A stretch of DNA of 64,000 nucleotides from Heterobasidion occidentale (taxonomy: Eukaryota; Basidiomycota; Agaricomycetes; Russulales; Bondarzewiaceae), in assembly GCA_039111635.1 (NCBI GenBank), contig JBCAQO010000004.1, positions 3,348,001 to 3,412,000 of the forward strand. Reading direction: 5' to 3'. The notes below the pieces were generated by a model. The model had not been told where the DNA came from. It saw only the letters and a list, made by a program, of their open reading frames with translations, and did not search any database. Shown here in pieces: positions 9,576 through 20,735 of the stretch. Both the position numbers and the translations under genes were made by a program. Numbering within the stretch: position 1 is the stretch's first letter; each line of letters opens with the position of its first letter.

Positions 9576-12228
9576 GTGCATATCGGTCACCCTGAGTGCA
9601 ATGATCAGTACGAGGCAAACGGAAATATGACCACGAAGTGGACCGTCTTCGATCACGTTTTGAGAAGGAAAGTCACGCTGTCTGGCTACAACCGTGCTTG
9701 CACGCAAACGACGGGCATAGGGCAGAGCTGGGCACAGTCAACGACGACACCGTACTTGATTCAGGCGAAATCGGATGGGATCATCCCTTGACAATGTCGG
9801 TGCCGTTGGTGGGATGAAGGAGCACAGGTACGTTGCTTCGAGTACAAGTCGGATCGGTCACGCTGGATTGCCCACGACCTCGAGAAACATGAGCAGTGCA
9901 AAGTCGATGACATGCTGTCATATTTCCTCGTGCGATGTCTCGTCGACCCAAATGCTGCTCCGAAGGATGCGGACTTGAGCGTTTTGCAATTATGCCTCGA
10001 AGCGGTGCTTCCGATCTGCAACAGCGAGGATATGAAAGAAAGGCTGATACACTAGTGAGTCTGTCGCCGACTCTGTGCAAGATCAAGCGTTCACACTCAA
10101 TCTGTAGCTGTACATCTAAACCCGACGAAACGAGCAGACAGGCACTGTTCGTCGACCTCTCCAACAATGTCCTAAAGAAACTGCGGACAATCGATATCGC
10201 CGGTACTCGGCGTGTGAACGAAGACCTCAATATCCTTTTCTGCCAAAGCGATCGCGCATGTATCGAGGCAGATCGTGGTGCCCAGGTCTCTCGCAGCCCT
10301 GAGGTGGTGTTAGTCTCGCTCGCCGCAGCGCAGTCAGTCATGCCGGATGGTCGCGGGGGCATGCAATGGGACGATGTCGTCGCCGGATATGCTTGTGATG
10401 GAGCATCGCGGCGCAGGACCTTCGCCTGGTCGAGCATACTCGCCTCGATCGAGTTTGAAGCTTGCGAAAATATCTCGAATCCGCCGCCTGCCGCATATGC
10501 GGGTTTAGGGCAAGTGATCCCTGCAAACTCCGTCCATTCGGGTCGTCGACCCACTCCCACCGTTCGCACGGCAGGCACAGCTTTCAAGCATACAAAAATC
10601 GCAGCTGAAAGGCCAGAGACTGTATCACGTCCTATCATACAGTGCGGAGTGTATGGCGTTGAGATGTTGTCACGAAGGCCGTGCGTCACCCACGCAATCA
10701 ATCTACTCCTCATCGGTGAGACTCTATGATATCTGATTCGTGGTACACGGTTCCTTCTCACGTCCTGGCTCAGATGATGTAATATGGATATGGTGGTACG
10801 ACAGACAAGGTGCAATCCAGACGGAGGGTATCAACTTCGTCCAGGACCTTCCGCGCTTCTTGATTCTGCTCTTCGCATTCCAGCGGTTCGATCTGGACAA
10901 CTGGGGGTTCAACACTGCGCTAGACCCGCGGCCTTATGCCATCCATTCCTCTGATCTGGCTTCCAGAGGCATTGATATCGACTCCACCAAGTACATCGAG
11001 CTCCTGGCACTAGGAGCTTCAGGCAAGTTGGCGAGAATCGCGATTGATACGAGCTGGCAGGTGCATCAGGCGTATGGCCTGGCTGGGCGAGGCACATCTG
11101 TGTTCTGTGGCACTGCGACTCTGGCAGCCTCTGAGAGCTCTGGCAAGGTTGCGTCTTCTGGCAACAGCTCCATGGCTTGCGGTGCGACTGCGGTGTCCAA
11201 ACCCTCCACGGAGCTGCGAGAGGTAACAGTAAAGATCTACTGGCAGGAGGAATCGCGTTCAAACGAAGCCGAGGGTCCCGGAGAAGCGTCCACGATGGGG
11301 TCTAAGATGGATACCTTGGGTCATCATCCGGGTCCGCTTTTCGCGCGCGACGTTCCCGAATGTTCAACATGGTTTATTCGGAAAAAACTCGGTCTTGAAC
11401 GAGCTGAAGACCGGGGTCCCGCTCGTTTCCTCCGGCTGGCCGTGTTCCTCCGCCCGAGGCGTGTCACCGCGTTGGTCGGCGCGGGGTTCATGAAAGCGTG
11501 GCTTGATTGCGTTCGCGGTACGTGTTGCCGTGGTTGGCTTGGTCTGGTTTGGTGTCGACGGCTGCTGACGCGGAGGGTCCAGGCCACTATGCGCTTTGGG
11601 AGCTGGGCATCCAGGATGTCAAGCCCAGGATGTCAATTCTCATGGCTGATGAGGACGAGCGCGGGTTCTTGATCGACTGGGAGCTGGCGACGATGTTTGG
11701 GCAGTCGAGTCACGACGGGGCCTCTCGCCCTGAGACCGTGCCATTCATGGCTCTGGATTTACTCAAGCCGTCGTATTGGAAGGGCAAGATCAAGCGCCAG
11801 TATCACCACGACCTCGAAGGCTTCCTGTGGATTTTGCCATATGTATGCTTGCAGTACGAGAACGGTAAGATGATCAAGAATCCACTCAAGTCGTGGAACA
11901 CGGGAAAATACGTCGTCTGCAGAGAAAAAAAGCGAGATTTCTTGAGGAATCTGCGAACGGATCTGACCCAGATACCCAAGGCGACCTCTTCGTATGAATG
12001 GGAATGGCCCATATTTCCTCGATTTGTACAGCGCATCGACAATAACTGGCAATTGCCCTCCACTGCTGAGGCCATAGTGGCAGCCATCGAGGGAGGGGTG
12101 GAACTAGCAACGTCGGTACCTAGCCGATGGACGTTTATGCAGAATTTTGGGCCAATATCAGGATGGCGGCAAATTCACAGAGTGGACACTTGTTGTATCT
12201 AAAGCAGTATGTGCCTGACGGCTTTTGA
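9576..12228 (+). pseudogene. FunK1 fungal-type kinase copy B
   Basis: The most nearly complete plus-strand copy. N-terminal exon: HIGHPECNDQYEANGNMTTK, then KVDDMLSYFLVRCLVDPNAA-like sequence. A large exon ends at about 10720 with CGVYGVEMLSRRPCVTHAIN. The next exon starts SDDVIWIWWYDRQGAIQ and includes VTVKIYWQEESR and VTALVGAGFMKAWLDCVRG. After an intron near 11515-11590 comes the catalytic lobe with ERGFLIDWELATMFGQ, VPFMALDLL and YHHDLEGFLWILPYV. Lesions: the first N-terminal intron has lost about 34 bp including its acceptor (near 9862), a stop follows SDGIIP at 9791, and one C is missing near 12124 so the last 40 codons shift frame. The nucleotides still extend to the family's usual end, VPDGF-TGA at 12226. 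Confidence 0.85.
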
Positions 12229-12617
12229 GCAGTTTCCTTCTTACTGTCTAGGGTATGACAATTGGTGCGAAGCTTTTGACTTGGAAGCTGGCACGCACAC
12301 CCGATACTTTACCATCCCCACATGTTATACTCCGTCTCAAATAGGGTGCGTTCGAAATAGAGTATACTCGCTGTTACACAGAACACTACGTTCTTTTTCA
12401 GATAGTCTGATCTAGTCTGGCTCGACACGCTCAGTAAAAAATTCGCAGCCTTCGCAGTACGATTTTACAAGAAAAGTCCACAGTATAGCCTTACCCACAC
12501 GGATGTGCAGCGCGACAGAGCGCGACGCGGGTAGGCGCGGGATCGCTCGGGCCGGGTGTGACTTGAACGTTGAACGTCCACTCGGGACTAAGAACTTCTG
12601 CCTTTCCCCCACTACTA
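12229..12617. repeat. Inter-copy spacer between FunK1 B and C, duplicate of 9188-9575
   Basis: A direct repeat of the A/B spacer, with a handful of substitutions and small indels. It continues into the first exon of copy C. No gene of its own. Confidence 0.8.
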
Positions 12618-14340
12618 CGTGCATATCGGTAACCTTGAGTGCAATGATCAGTACGAGGCACACGGAAATCTGACTACGAAGTGGACCGTTGTCGATCACG
12701 TTTTGAGAAGGAAAGTCACGCAAACGACGGGCATATAGGGCACAGTCAACGACGACATCGTACTTGATTCAGGCGAAATCAGATGGGACCAGCCCTTGAC
12801 AACGTCGGTGCCAGCGGTGGGACGAAGGAGCACAGGTCCGTTGCTTCGAGTACAAGTCGGATCGGTCACGCTAATACACTGACTGGATATGCCAGAAGCT
12901 GGATTGCCCACGACCTCGAGAAACATGAGCAGTGCAAAGTCGATGACATGCTGTCATATTTCCTCGTGCGATGTCTCGTCGGCCCAAATGCTGCTCCGAA
13001 GGATGCGGGCTTGAGCGTCTTGCAACCATGCCTCGAAGCGGTGCTTCGATCTGCAATAGCGAGAATATAAAGGAAAGGCTGCTACACTGATGAGTCTGCG
13101 GCACCCACTCTGCGCACGAAGAAGTATCAGAAGTCAGTCTGTAGCTGCATATCAAGATTCGACGAACGGTGCAGACATCGGGCCTTCATCGACCTTTCCA
13201 ATGAGGCGCTGAAGAAACTACACAAGGACGATATCTCAGATACTCGTCCTGCAAATGACGATCTTCGTATTCTTTTCCATCGCAACTATGGCGCATATAC
13301 ACAGGCCAATCACAGTTCTCAGGCGTCTTGTAGCTCCGGCGTGGTATTGGTCTCCCTTGCTGCAGCTCAGGATGTGGTACCGCATGCTCTCGGTGACCTG
13401 CCGTGGGACGATATTGTTGCTAGCTATGCTTCTAATAGAGTAGCTCTATGCAGGAACTTCACCTGGTCGAGCATACTCGCCTCTATCAAGTTTGAAGTTT
13501 GCGCAAAGTCTTTGAATCCGCCACCTGCAACATGGCCGGGTCAAGTTAAACCCACGGAGGTCGACTGCTTGGAACCAACTCCAGGCCATTCTATCATTGG
13601 ATGCGGAATGTATGGTGCTGAGATGCTGTCACGAGCGCCGTGCGTCAACCACGCAATCAATCTACTTATCATCGGTAAGATGCAATAGACTCACTTTTGC
13701 CTCGGGTTCTTGCTCATTTATTACTCCAGACGATGTCGTATGGATATGGTGGTATGACAGAGAAGGCGCGATCCAGACTCAGGGAATCAACTTTGTCCAG
13801 GATTTTCCGCACTTCCTCATTCTTCTCTCTGCGCTTCAGCGGTTTGAACTGGAGGACTGGGGTTCAACACTGTGCTAGACCCGCGGTCCAAGGCCATCCA
13901 TTCTTAGAAAGATATCAGAGGCACCCGGAAGATCCCGGACAGGCATCTCGAGCTCCCGTCACTTGGAACCCCTCCAGGCAAGTTGGCCGAAATCACGATC
14001 AATATGAGGCGGCAAGTGCATCGGGCGCATGGCCTAGCTGGGCGAGGCACATCTGTTTTCTGTGGCACTGCGGCGGCTCTGGCGATCTCTGAGATTTCTG
14101 GCCAGCGTCTCACGGCTGACGGTGAAACCACGGCGTCCAAAACATCTGAAGAGCTTCGAGAGGCAACAGTGGAATTTTACTGGCGAGAGGAATCGCGTTT
14201 GGGCGTACTCGGGAAGAGCAACAATCACCTTGCTCGTCGTCCGGATCTGCTTTTCGCGCACGACATTCCTGAGTACTCGACGGGATATATATGAAAAAAG
14301 CTCGGTCTCGGATCACCTGCGCGCCTGCATCGTACTCCTG
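12618..14340 (+). pseudogene. FunK1 fungal-type kinase copy C, lacks the catalytic lobe
   Basis: The N-terminal exon starts in CAATGATCAGTACGAGGC. A middle exon contains VVLVSLAAAQDVVPHALGD and CGMYGAEMLSRAPCVNHAIN, an intron follows, then DDVVWIWWYDREGAIQTQG. One G is missing in the GGGGG run near 13862 (EDWG then a shift), as in copy A. The reading resumes as HRAHGLAGRGTSVFCGTAA at 14015 and stops at 14292. The DWDLA-containing lobe is absent: similarity ends near 14340, before GFMKAW. It is a truncated pseudogene more divergent from A and B than they are from each other. Confidence 0.82.
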
Positions 14341-14976
14341 TTCCTCGGGGCTGACAGCAGACTCGGCCCGCGCGGACTATATACGCAGACTTTTGGATGC
14401 GCGTGGCTCGGTTCGCCATCGAGTTGCAAGATGTTATATACCTTACTTGATCGATTGGGTGCTCCTGGACGTTTGAAACGACGTCGTGGTGGGTGGCGTT
14501 CCCTGATTCCCCCTCCTTCCCCCACGAGCGCGTCGGGATCGAACTCGCATGCGGCGACGGGACGTCCACCCCCGCGCAGGCCGCACGCGACAATCGTCCA
14601 TCGTCCATTGTTTATCGTGTTTATTTCTGCTGGGTTTCTTGTTTCGCTCCTGCTCGTGTGCGAGAGATCCCATGCCACGCAGACGGTATTACCGCGGGGC
14701 ACGGGGGGAGACGTACATCGTACTACAAGTACACCAATAACATACACGCCATAACGATAATAAGCACACGGGGATGGCAGAGAGGGGAGACGGAAATTCG
14801 TGATTGCAGCGCTCGAGAGCAGAGACGCGGCGCGCGCGGGACGGAGCCGGCCCGTCCGACACGCGGGTCTGTTTTTTTTTGGCGGGGGAGGTGAAGAGGG
14901 GAGGAAAGGGTGCGAGGCGAGACGAGCGAGGGGGAGGCTGGGTATACGGAGTACGGACAGCGGGTGTGCGTTGTTT
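14341..14976. other. Gene-free stretch between kinase copy C and the C2H2 gene
   Basis: No recognisable coding sequence. The stretch holds the breakpoint where kinase copy C ends and, on its right, the 3' flank of the minus-strand C2H2 gene. Open frames here have no family features. Confidence 0.5.
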
Positions 14977-16117
14977 TTATGCCGAGGTGCTGGCGGGCGC
15001 GAGGTGCATGTCGAGGTCGATCCGGCCGCCCTTGGGCGCGATCTCGCACGTGCCTTTTTCGACGTGGTATTTTAGGCCGTTCGGATTGAGGTAGGACTGC
15101 GCGAGGGGGACGGAGAGGGTGCGTAAGCGAACGGCGCGTCTGCGTGTCCTGACACAATGATATGGAGAGGTACGCACTTTTGTGCAGCCAGGACGCTGAG
15201 CGAGCGAGCGAGCGTCAGCGCGGGGGGCGAGAGAGCAGGGCGGGCACGCGGGGGAAAGGACGGCAAGGGGAGGGGGAGAGGACTCACGGGGCAGCGGTAT
15301 TGCCTGTCGCGCTTCCTGCCGGACGCGGAGAGCTGGCCGTCGGCCCTGGCTCTGGCGCGGGCGGGCGCGTGGACGGGCGCGTGGAGGGTCTTGAAGCGGC
15401 CGGATTTGGACCTGTCTGTCGTGCGGGGCCGGAGGCGGGGGATAGGCCGAAGAAGGCGGGGGGGAGGGCGAGCACGGGGGAGGGAGAGGGCGAAGGCGCA
15501 GGGTGGACGCGGGCGGGTGGGGGATCCGCGAGGGGGGTCGTAGGGCGGGTCGTTGGTGGTGTTGGTGTCGTCGTCGCGGTCGTCGATGTCGATGAGGGCG
15601 TGTGGGGGCGTGGGTAGCTGAGGACGTAGGGGGCGGGGGCGGGGAGAGGCCGTCTGAGATGTCTGCCGGGAAGACGACGTGGGTGTCCTCGAAGTGCTCG
15701 AGGAGGTGGTGCATGTCTGGGAGGCTCAGCCCGCAGCACGTGAAATTTGTGCACTGAGACGCGTTCGGATGCAGGAACAGGGCGGGGGTCAGTCGACGTC
15801 GATGACGCGGTGACAGGAGGGACGAAGAGAGGGGAGGGGGCACGCACGAATTCGCGTTCGAGGGAGTCGAGGGGGCTCGGGGGACGCTGGACGGCGGAGA
15901 CGTCTGTGGGATGGAAGGAGTAGAAGGACAGGTCCCAGAGGGCCGAGGGCCCGTCGACGAGCCTGTATGCATACACGCACGCACGCATGCACAGTGGAGC
16001 GCTGCTCGGTCAGTGGAATGGAACGTCGGTCGAGGCAGACCCGTGCACTTACTCCACGGAATCCTGCAGCCAGTCGAGCTCTGCGACGGCCAGCGAGTCG
16101 AGCGGCGCGAACGACAT
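14977..16117 (-). CDS. C2H2-type zinc finger protein, Sfp1-like
   Basis: Exon 1 (16053-16117) encodes MSFAPLDSLAVAELDWLQDS. Exon 2 ends at 15848. Exon 3 begins with a first finger-like motif CTNFTCCGLSLPDMHHLLEHF. A Pro/Arg-rich linker leads to QYRCP at about 15290. A short exon RPGCTK joins SYLNPNGLKYHVEKGTC, the characteristic last finger of Sfp1-type regulators, with a stop at 14977. Sfp1 in yeast controls ribosomal-protein and growth genes; that role here is only an analogy. The linker changes frame; an intron of about 61 nt ending CTCAG near 15622 would restore it. Exon limits in the middle are uncertain. Confidence 0.7.
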
Positions 16118-16358
16118 TGCGGATGTGGTGGGAGGGGGGAAAGGGCGGGAGAGAGGGGGGTTGGGAGGGGACGTGTATTCAGGAGAGGAGAGATCTGCGG
16201 GGCGGATTCTATTATAACTCCGCGGACGCGCCGTTGGCAGCTTCCGAGACGGCGGTTCTCATTCCGCGCGGTTGCCCTCCTCTTCCCGGTCGCACATTCC
16301 GTAAACGAAATAAAAAAACTAAACATTGCGTTCACTCTATCCACAAAACATATCCGAG

Positions 16359-19187
16359 TCATCCCACCACCCGTGCCCTCAACCACGTCAACAGCCCCTT
16401 CGTCCCTTCCCTCTCCCAGACCCGCCGAGGCGGCACCCGGAATCTGCACCAGAAAGAAACACCATCAGCACACACATCATCACCGCAGAAAAAAAAAAAA
16501 GACACGCGCCGCGCGCCACTCACGCGTTGCCCTCCACCAAAAATACCTCCAGCGGCAGGAGCCCCAGTTCCCCCGCCAGCCCCTCCACCGCGTTGTCTCG
16601 CACGTCCAGCTCTTCCAGTACCCACCCGCCGCCCGCCCCCCCGCCGCTCCCGCCCGCACCGAACAGCGTCCGCGCGACCTCGACGAACCCGTCCAGCCGC
16701 GCGATCCGGTTCCCGCGCAGCCTCAGCTGCCGCACCCCCGCCCGCCCCTCTCCAGGCGCAGACGACAGCAGCCGCGCGAGCGTCTCCGCCCGCAGCGTAT
16801 CCCCCACCAGGTCGTTGTACGACAGATCCAGCGTTCGCAGGCTCGGGAACAACCGCACGACGAGCCCCAGCACGTCCTCCCGCCGCTTCTCCTCGCCCCC
16901 CGCCCCCGCCACCGCCACCTCGTCCCCGAGCCCGCAGCCCTCCAGGCAGAGCTCCTCCAGCCGCGCCAGGAACGGCCCGCGCCCGCCGCCCTCGCTCGGC
17001 AACACAAAGCTCGAGTCCGCCCGCCGCCCCTTGAGCGCCAGCACCCGCAGCGTGTCCGCGAACGGCTGCGCGACGACGAACGACAGCGGCAGCGTCGCAC
17101 TCGGCACCGCCACGTCCGTGCTCTCCGCGCCGCCGGAGAACGCGTTTGACGCGAGTGAGAACCCGTGCTTGTGGCCCGCCCGCCGGCTCGGGGGCGCGAG
17201 CGCGGGCAGCGTGAGCGTCTGCGTGCGCGCATCGTAGTATTTGCTCTTGAGCAGCAGGCCGCCCGCGTTGCCCGAGTCGGATGCGGGGCCTCCCTCTTGG
17301 GAAGAGGCTGGCTGTTGCTGAGCTGCTGCTGCTGCAAGGGCCCTAGCGCGCCGCCGCCCGCCCTCGGTGAGCAGGCCCTGTTCGGCCTCGATCTCCCACT
17401 GTTCCTTGGCGACCTCGCGCTTCGGCTCGGCGGGTTTTCTCGCAGGCGCCGCACGCGAAGTCGACGGCGTCGTCGTGGGGAGAGGCGGTAGCGGCGTTGT
17501 CGTCGTCGCCGGGGACGAGGGCGAGGCGTCCGCGGACGCTGCAGAGCGCAAGTTCCCGGCGCTGCGCCTGCTGCGAAGCTTGGCGCGTCGATCGGCCTCG
17601 ATCTCCCATGCCTCACGAACGACCTTCTTCCCCACGATGATCTTGATAACTGAAGCGGAGGCACCTCGCATCGGTCGCCTTGCGTCGTCCTCGTCTGTGG
17701 CGGCGACTACGCCTTCAAAGTCGCACTCGCGGGAGGACAAGACGGAAAAGGCCTTGGCGACCGCGTCCTTCGTCACGTGCGTCTCCTCCATGTCGAGCAG
17801 CGTCAGCCTCTCAAAGGCGTCTGCGGAGGAAAAGAGCGAGGGGGGAAACACGCGGTCGTCGATATCGGCTTTCTTTAGGCGCAGGGTGTCGAGCTTGGGA
17901 AGCGCGGAGAGCGTGGAGAGGAGCGCGGCGACCGCCGAGCCCGAGCCGCTCGCGAGAGGGTTCTCGGACAGATCGAGCGTGGCGAGGGCTTGGGGGAGGT
18001 GGTCGATGTCGATGGAGGAGGCGGGGATCTTGTTGTGCGAGGCGTCGAGAGTCGTCAGCCGAGGCAGAGGTTGATCGGCGCGGACGATCGCCGTCGCGAA
18101 GAGGTCGGTCGAGCGTGAACGCGAAGGAGGAGTAACGCCGTTGGAAAAAGGCATGTTGAACGGCAGCGAAGTGAGCGCGTTGTGCGATACATTGAGCGAT
18201 ATGAGCGCGGGCAGCGCAAAGAAATTAATGGGGAAATGGGTGATCTTGTTGCGCGACAGGTCGAGCACCGTGAGAGACGTCAGGTCCGGGAAGGTGTCTG
18301 GCAGGGTGATCAGGCGGTTATTGCGCAGCTGGAAGGGCCGCGGTGAGCTTGGAGCATGTGGAGCGGAGGAATGGAGAGCGCACATCAACGTTCTGCAGGG
18401 AGCCGAACAAAGATATTTCCGGCTGCAGCTCGATGATTTCGTTGTTCCAGGCTTTCAGTACGGAAAGGTCCTGCTGCTCGAACCACGAAGGGGTGCCCGA
18501 TTCTGACTCGCCCCGCCGCTTGGGGTTCTCCGGCAGGGGCGGCTCGTCGGGGACGAGCGCGAGCTTCGCGGGCTGCACGCCGAGGTGGATCTCGAACAGC
18601 GCGGAGGGGATGCAGATCAGGTCGCGAGATGTCAAGTTCAGATTGCCTGGGTGGGGGTGCGACCTTCGACGGTCAGTCTTCCCCGGCTATTCGGTGATGC
18701 GGGGGGAGGGGGGAAGAAGAGAGTCCACACCTGTGCTCCGCGCGCGCTCGATCGTCTCGCGCACCGAGCGGCGCCCCATGTCGAGGTTGGGATCCTCCTG
18801 CACAAAAAGCGCGTCATCAGGGCCGGCCGCAGCGCGCACGATGGGCGACGCGCCCCCGCTGGCGGTCATGGCCTTCTTGGCCTCGGAGCGCTTGAGCGCG
18901 ATCGCCTCGCGAATGCTCAGCGGGGTGGCTTTGGGCAGCGGCGGCGCTTCGGCCACGGCTGGCTTGCGCGTCACCGGCTTCGGCGTCGACTTGGTGCGGA
19001 GGCGCGCGGGGGAGGCGGTCGTGGAGGATGTCGTGGTTGGGGAGAGGCGCGAGGTGGGGAACGCGGTGGGAGAGGGAGAACGCAGGCGGGAGGTGGCGGG
19101 CGACGGCGGTGCGAGGCGCGATGTCGAGGGGCTCCTTTGTGTTCTGGACTGTGGTTTTGGGGACGAGGGCTGTGGAAGGCGCGACAT
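16359..19187 (-). CDS. Leucine-rich repeat protein, LRRC40-like
   Basis: The start is MSRLPQPSSPKPQSR at 19187, followed by a disordered Ser/Pro-rich region. After an intron comes LTSRDLICIPSALFEIHLG and SWFEQQDLSVLKAWNNEI, matching the entry to the LRRs of vertebrate LRRC40. The main exon (from about 18330) carries repeats such as LRNNRLITLPDTFPDLTSL and LDLSRNKITHFPINFFALP. A long low-complexity insert follows, then C-terminal repeats (LRTLDLSYNDLVGD, LEELDVRDNAVEGLAGELG). A last intron joins FLVEGNA to FRVPPRR and the final stop at 16359; this GNxFRVPR ending is also typical of LRRC40. About 830 residues. Probably an intracellular scaffold. The cellular role is unknown. Confidence 0.8.
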
Positions 19188-19669
19188 TGAGCAGAACACG
19201 GGCGACGATGGCGACGACGAGGACGACAAGGACGAGGGAACCGCCGGCAGCTGCTGACACTCCCCTCGCACGTGGCATATTTTCCCAATTAGGCACGGTT
19301 TGGGGCTCCGCTCGAGGCTGGCCGAAGTCTATTCACCGTCGCCGAAGACCCACCCGCTCGACGTCAAGACTACCCCCCTCAACGCCATCGTCACCCTCGC
19401 GCTCCGTGAGTGTCCCCACCGTTTTCTCCTGGTTCGGTTGTGGCCGTATCGCTGTCGTAGCGCAAGTCTGAGACGTGGAAGGGGTCGGATGGCTGGTTCG
19501 CGGTCTGGATGACATGCATGCTCACTGGGATCTTTCGTTGCAGCCGGATCTAGTGTAACCTTCGAGCGTTACAGTGCGTCCGTCTCATTTTTCACGTGTC
19601 GTGCTCTAGGAAGTTCATTGTGTCCGGGGAGCAGCTACCGCCTTCAAAACCAGCCCAACATGATTATCT
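19188..19669. promoter_or_regulatory. Shared 5' region between LRRC40-like gene (-) and eS10 (+)
   Basis: 482 bp between two divergent start codons. No TATA box stands out. A GT-rich site followed by an intron-like stretch around 19405-19600 could be a leader intron of the ribosomal gene, as is common for fungal ribosomal proteins. Confidence 0.45.
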
Positions 19670-20228
19670 CTAAGCAGAACAGGCGCGTCATCTACGAGAA
19701 CCTCTTCAAGGGTGCGTCTTGGATCGCTTCTGCTCTTTCGGCGTCGTCGTGATTTAGTGGATGTCCTATGTCTAGAGGGGGTGATGGTCGCCAAAAAGGA
19801 TTTCAACGCGCCCAAGCACGAGGAACTCGATGTCCCCAACCTCGAAGTCATCAAGGCTCTCCAGTCCTTGACCTCAAAAAACTTCGTCAAGACCCAGTTC
19901 TCGTGGCAATGGTACTACTATACCCTCACCCCCGAGGGCGTTGACTACCTCCGCGAATGGTGCGTTTCGTGCATCTCTCAAGCACGGCGAAGATTGTTAA
20001 TTATGGACCAGGCTCCACCTCCCTACCGAGGTCGTTCCGGAGACACACCGCAAGCCTGCCCGCGCTCGTCCCGCCCAGGTCCGCGCCGGTGGCGATGGCG
20101 CCTACCGCGCACCAAGAGGCGACCGTGACGATTACCGCCGCAGGGACGACGGAGGAAAGAAGGAGGGCGCGCCTGGCGAGTACAGGCCGCAGTTTGCTGG
20201 TGTCGGTCGCGGTGCTCCTCGAGAGTAA
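19670..20228 (+). CDS. 40S ribosomal protein S10 (eS10)
   Basis: Three exons: 19670-19711 (MIISKQNRRVIYENLFK), 19776-19959 (GVMVAKKDFNAPKHEEL, NLEVIKALQSLTSKNFVKTQ, YYYTLTPEGVDYLRE) and from about 20008 (LHLPTEVVPETHRKPARARP). It ends in a Gly/Arg-rich tail FAGVGRGAPRE and TAA. These are signature motifs of eS10, a component of the small-subunit head near the mRNA entry channel. Introns have normal GT-AG ends and phase. The last codons before TAA overlap a GTAAGT, so a further tiny terminal exon is possible. The reading is intact. Confidence 0.95.
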
Positions 20229-20735
20229 GTCGTTCGGTGCCGGGCTTTTGGCCCCACAGGATGGCAGGCAGACAGGCCGGGAGGAGGCGGTTGGGTGGGC
20301 GAGTATGACTATCAGGTGACCCTACGCTTCCACTTTGACGTTGCATTATATTTTCCCTCGCAAAAGTGTAGTATGATCCCAGCATTATCCATGCATGACT
20401 ATGCTATGTTCTTTCCCTCGCACCCCAATCGACGGCCCTGTGTGAAGGCTTTGTTATCTTTCATTTGGAGGGTTGCAGGGTCGACAAACGTGTGTTGTCA
20501 AGCCGACGATCGTCCGGCCTGCACACCGTATGAGTACTTTGCTGCTTAGTCTTCCCCTTTGCTTTTTCTTCCATGACTCTGCTGCTCGCATCCCTCCAGC
20601 TTGGCTTTGCCCCATTTTGTAGATCCCAACTTTCATGCGTATGTCGACGCTCCCTTGACGGACGTCGATGTCTATATAACCGTCGGGTGTTGATTCAACG
20701 TCTACTCCCATTCCATCACTCCCATCGAAGGTCTC
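20229..20735. other. Spacer between eS10 and the deaminase gene
   Basis: 507 bp with no gene visible: the 3' flank of eS10 and the promoter of the next gene. TCTATATAA at 20669-20677 lies about 60 bp before the proposed ATG and could be a TATA element. Confidence 0.45.

Noticed and set aside
9781..10815. 344-codon open frame on the minus strand across kinase copy B, repeated at 23831-24550 on the plus strand
   Set aside because: It is antisense to the recognisable FunK1 exon in both places. Its conservation follows from the B/D near-identity, and the translation has no family motif.
14977..16449. 490-codon minus-strand frame read as one protein
   Set aside because: Only its 3' part and a middle segment match the C2H2 gene. 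The rest is introns and GC-rich low-complexity sequence; the spliced model from 16117 fits better.
15911..17149. Long Arg/Pro-rich plus-strand frames (up to 412 codons) at 15.9-17.2 kb
   Set aside because: These are GC-rich shadows of the C2H2 and LRRC40 genes, with extreme composition and no motif.
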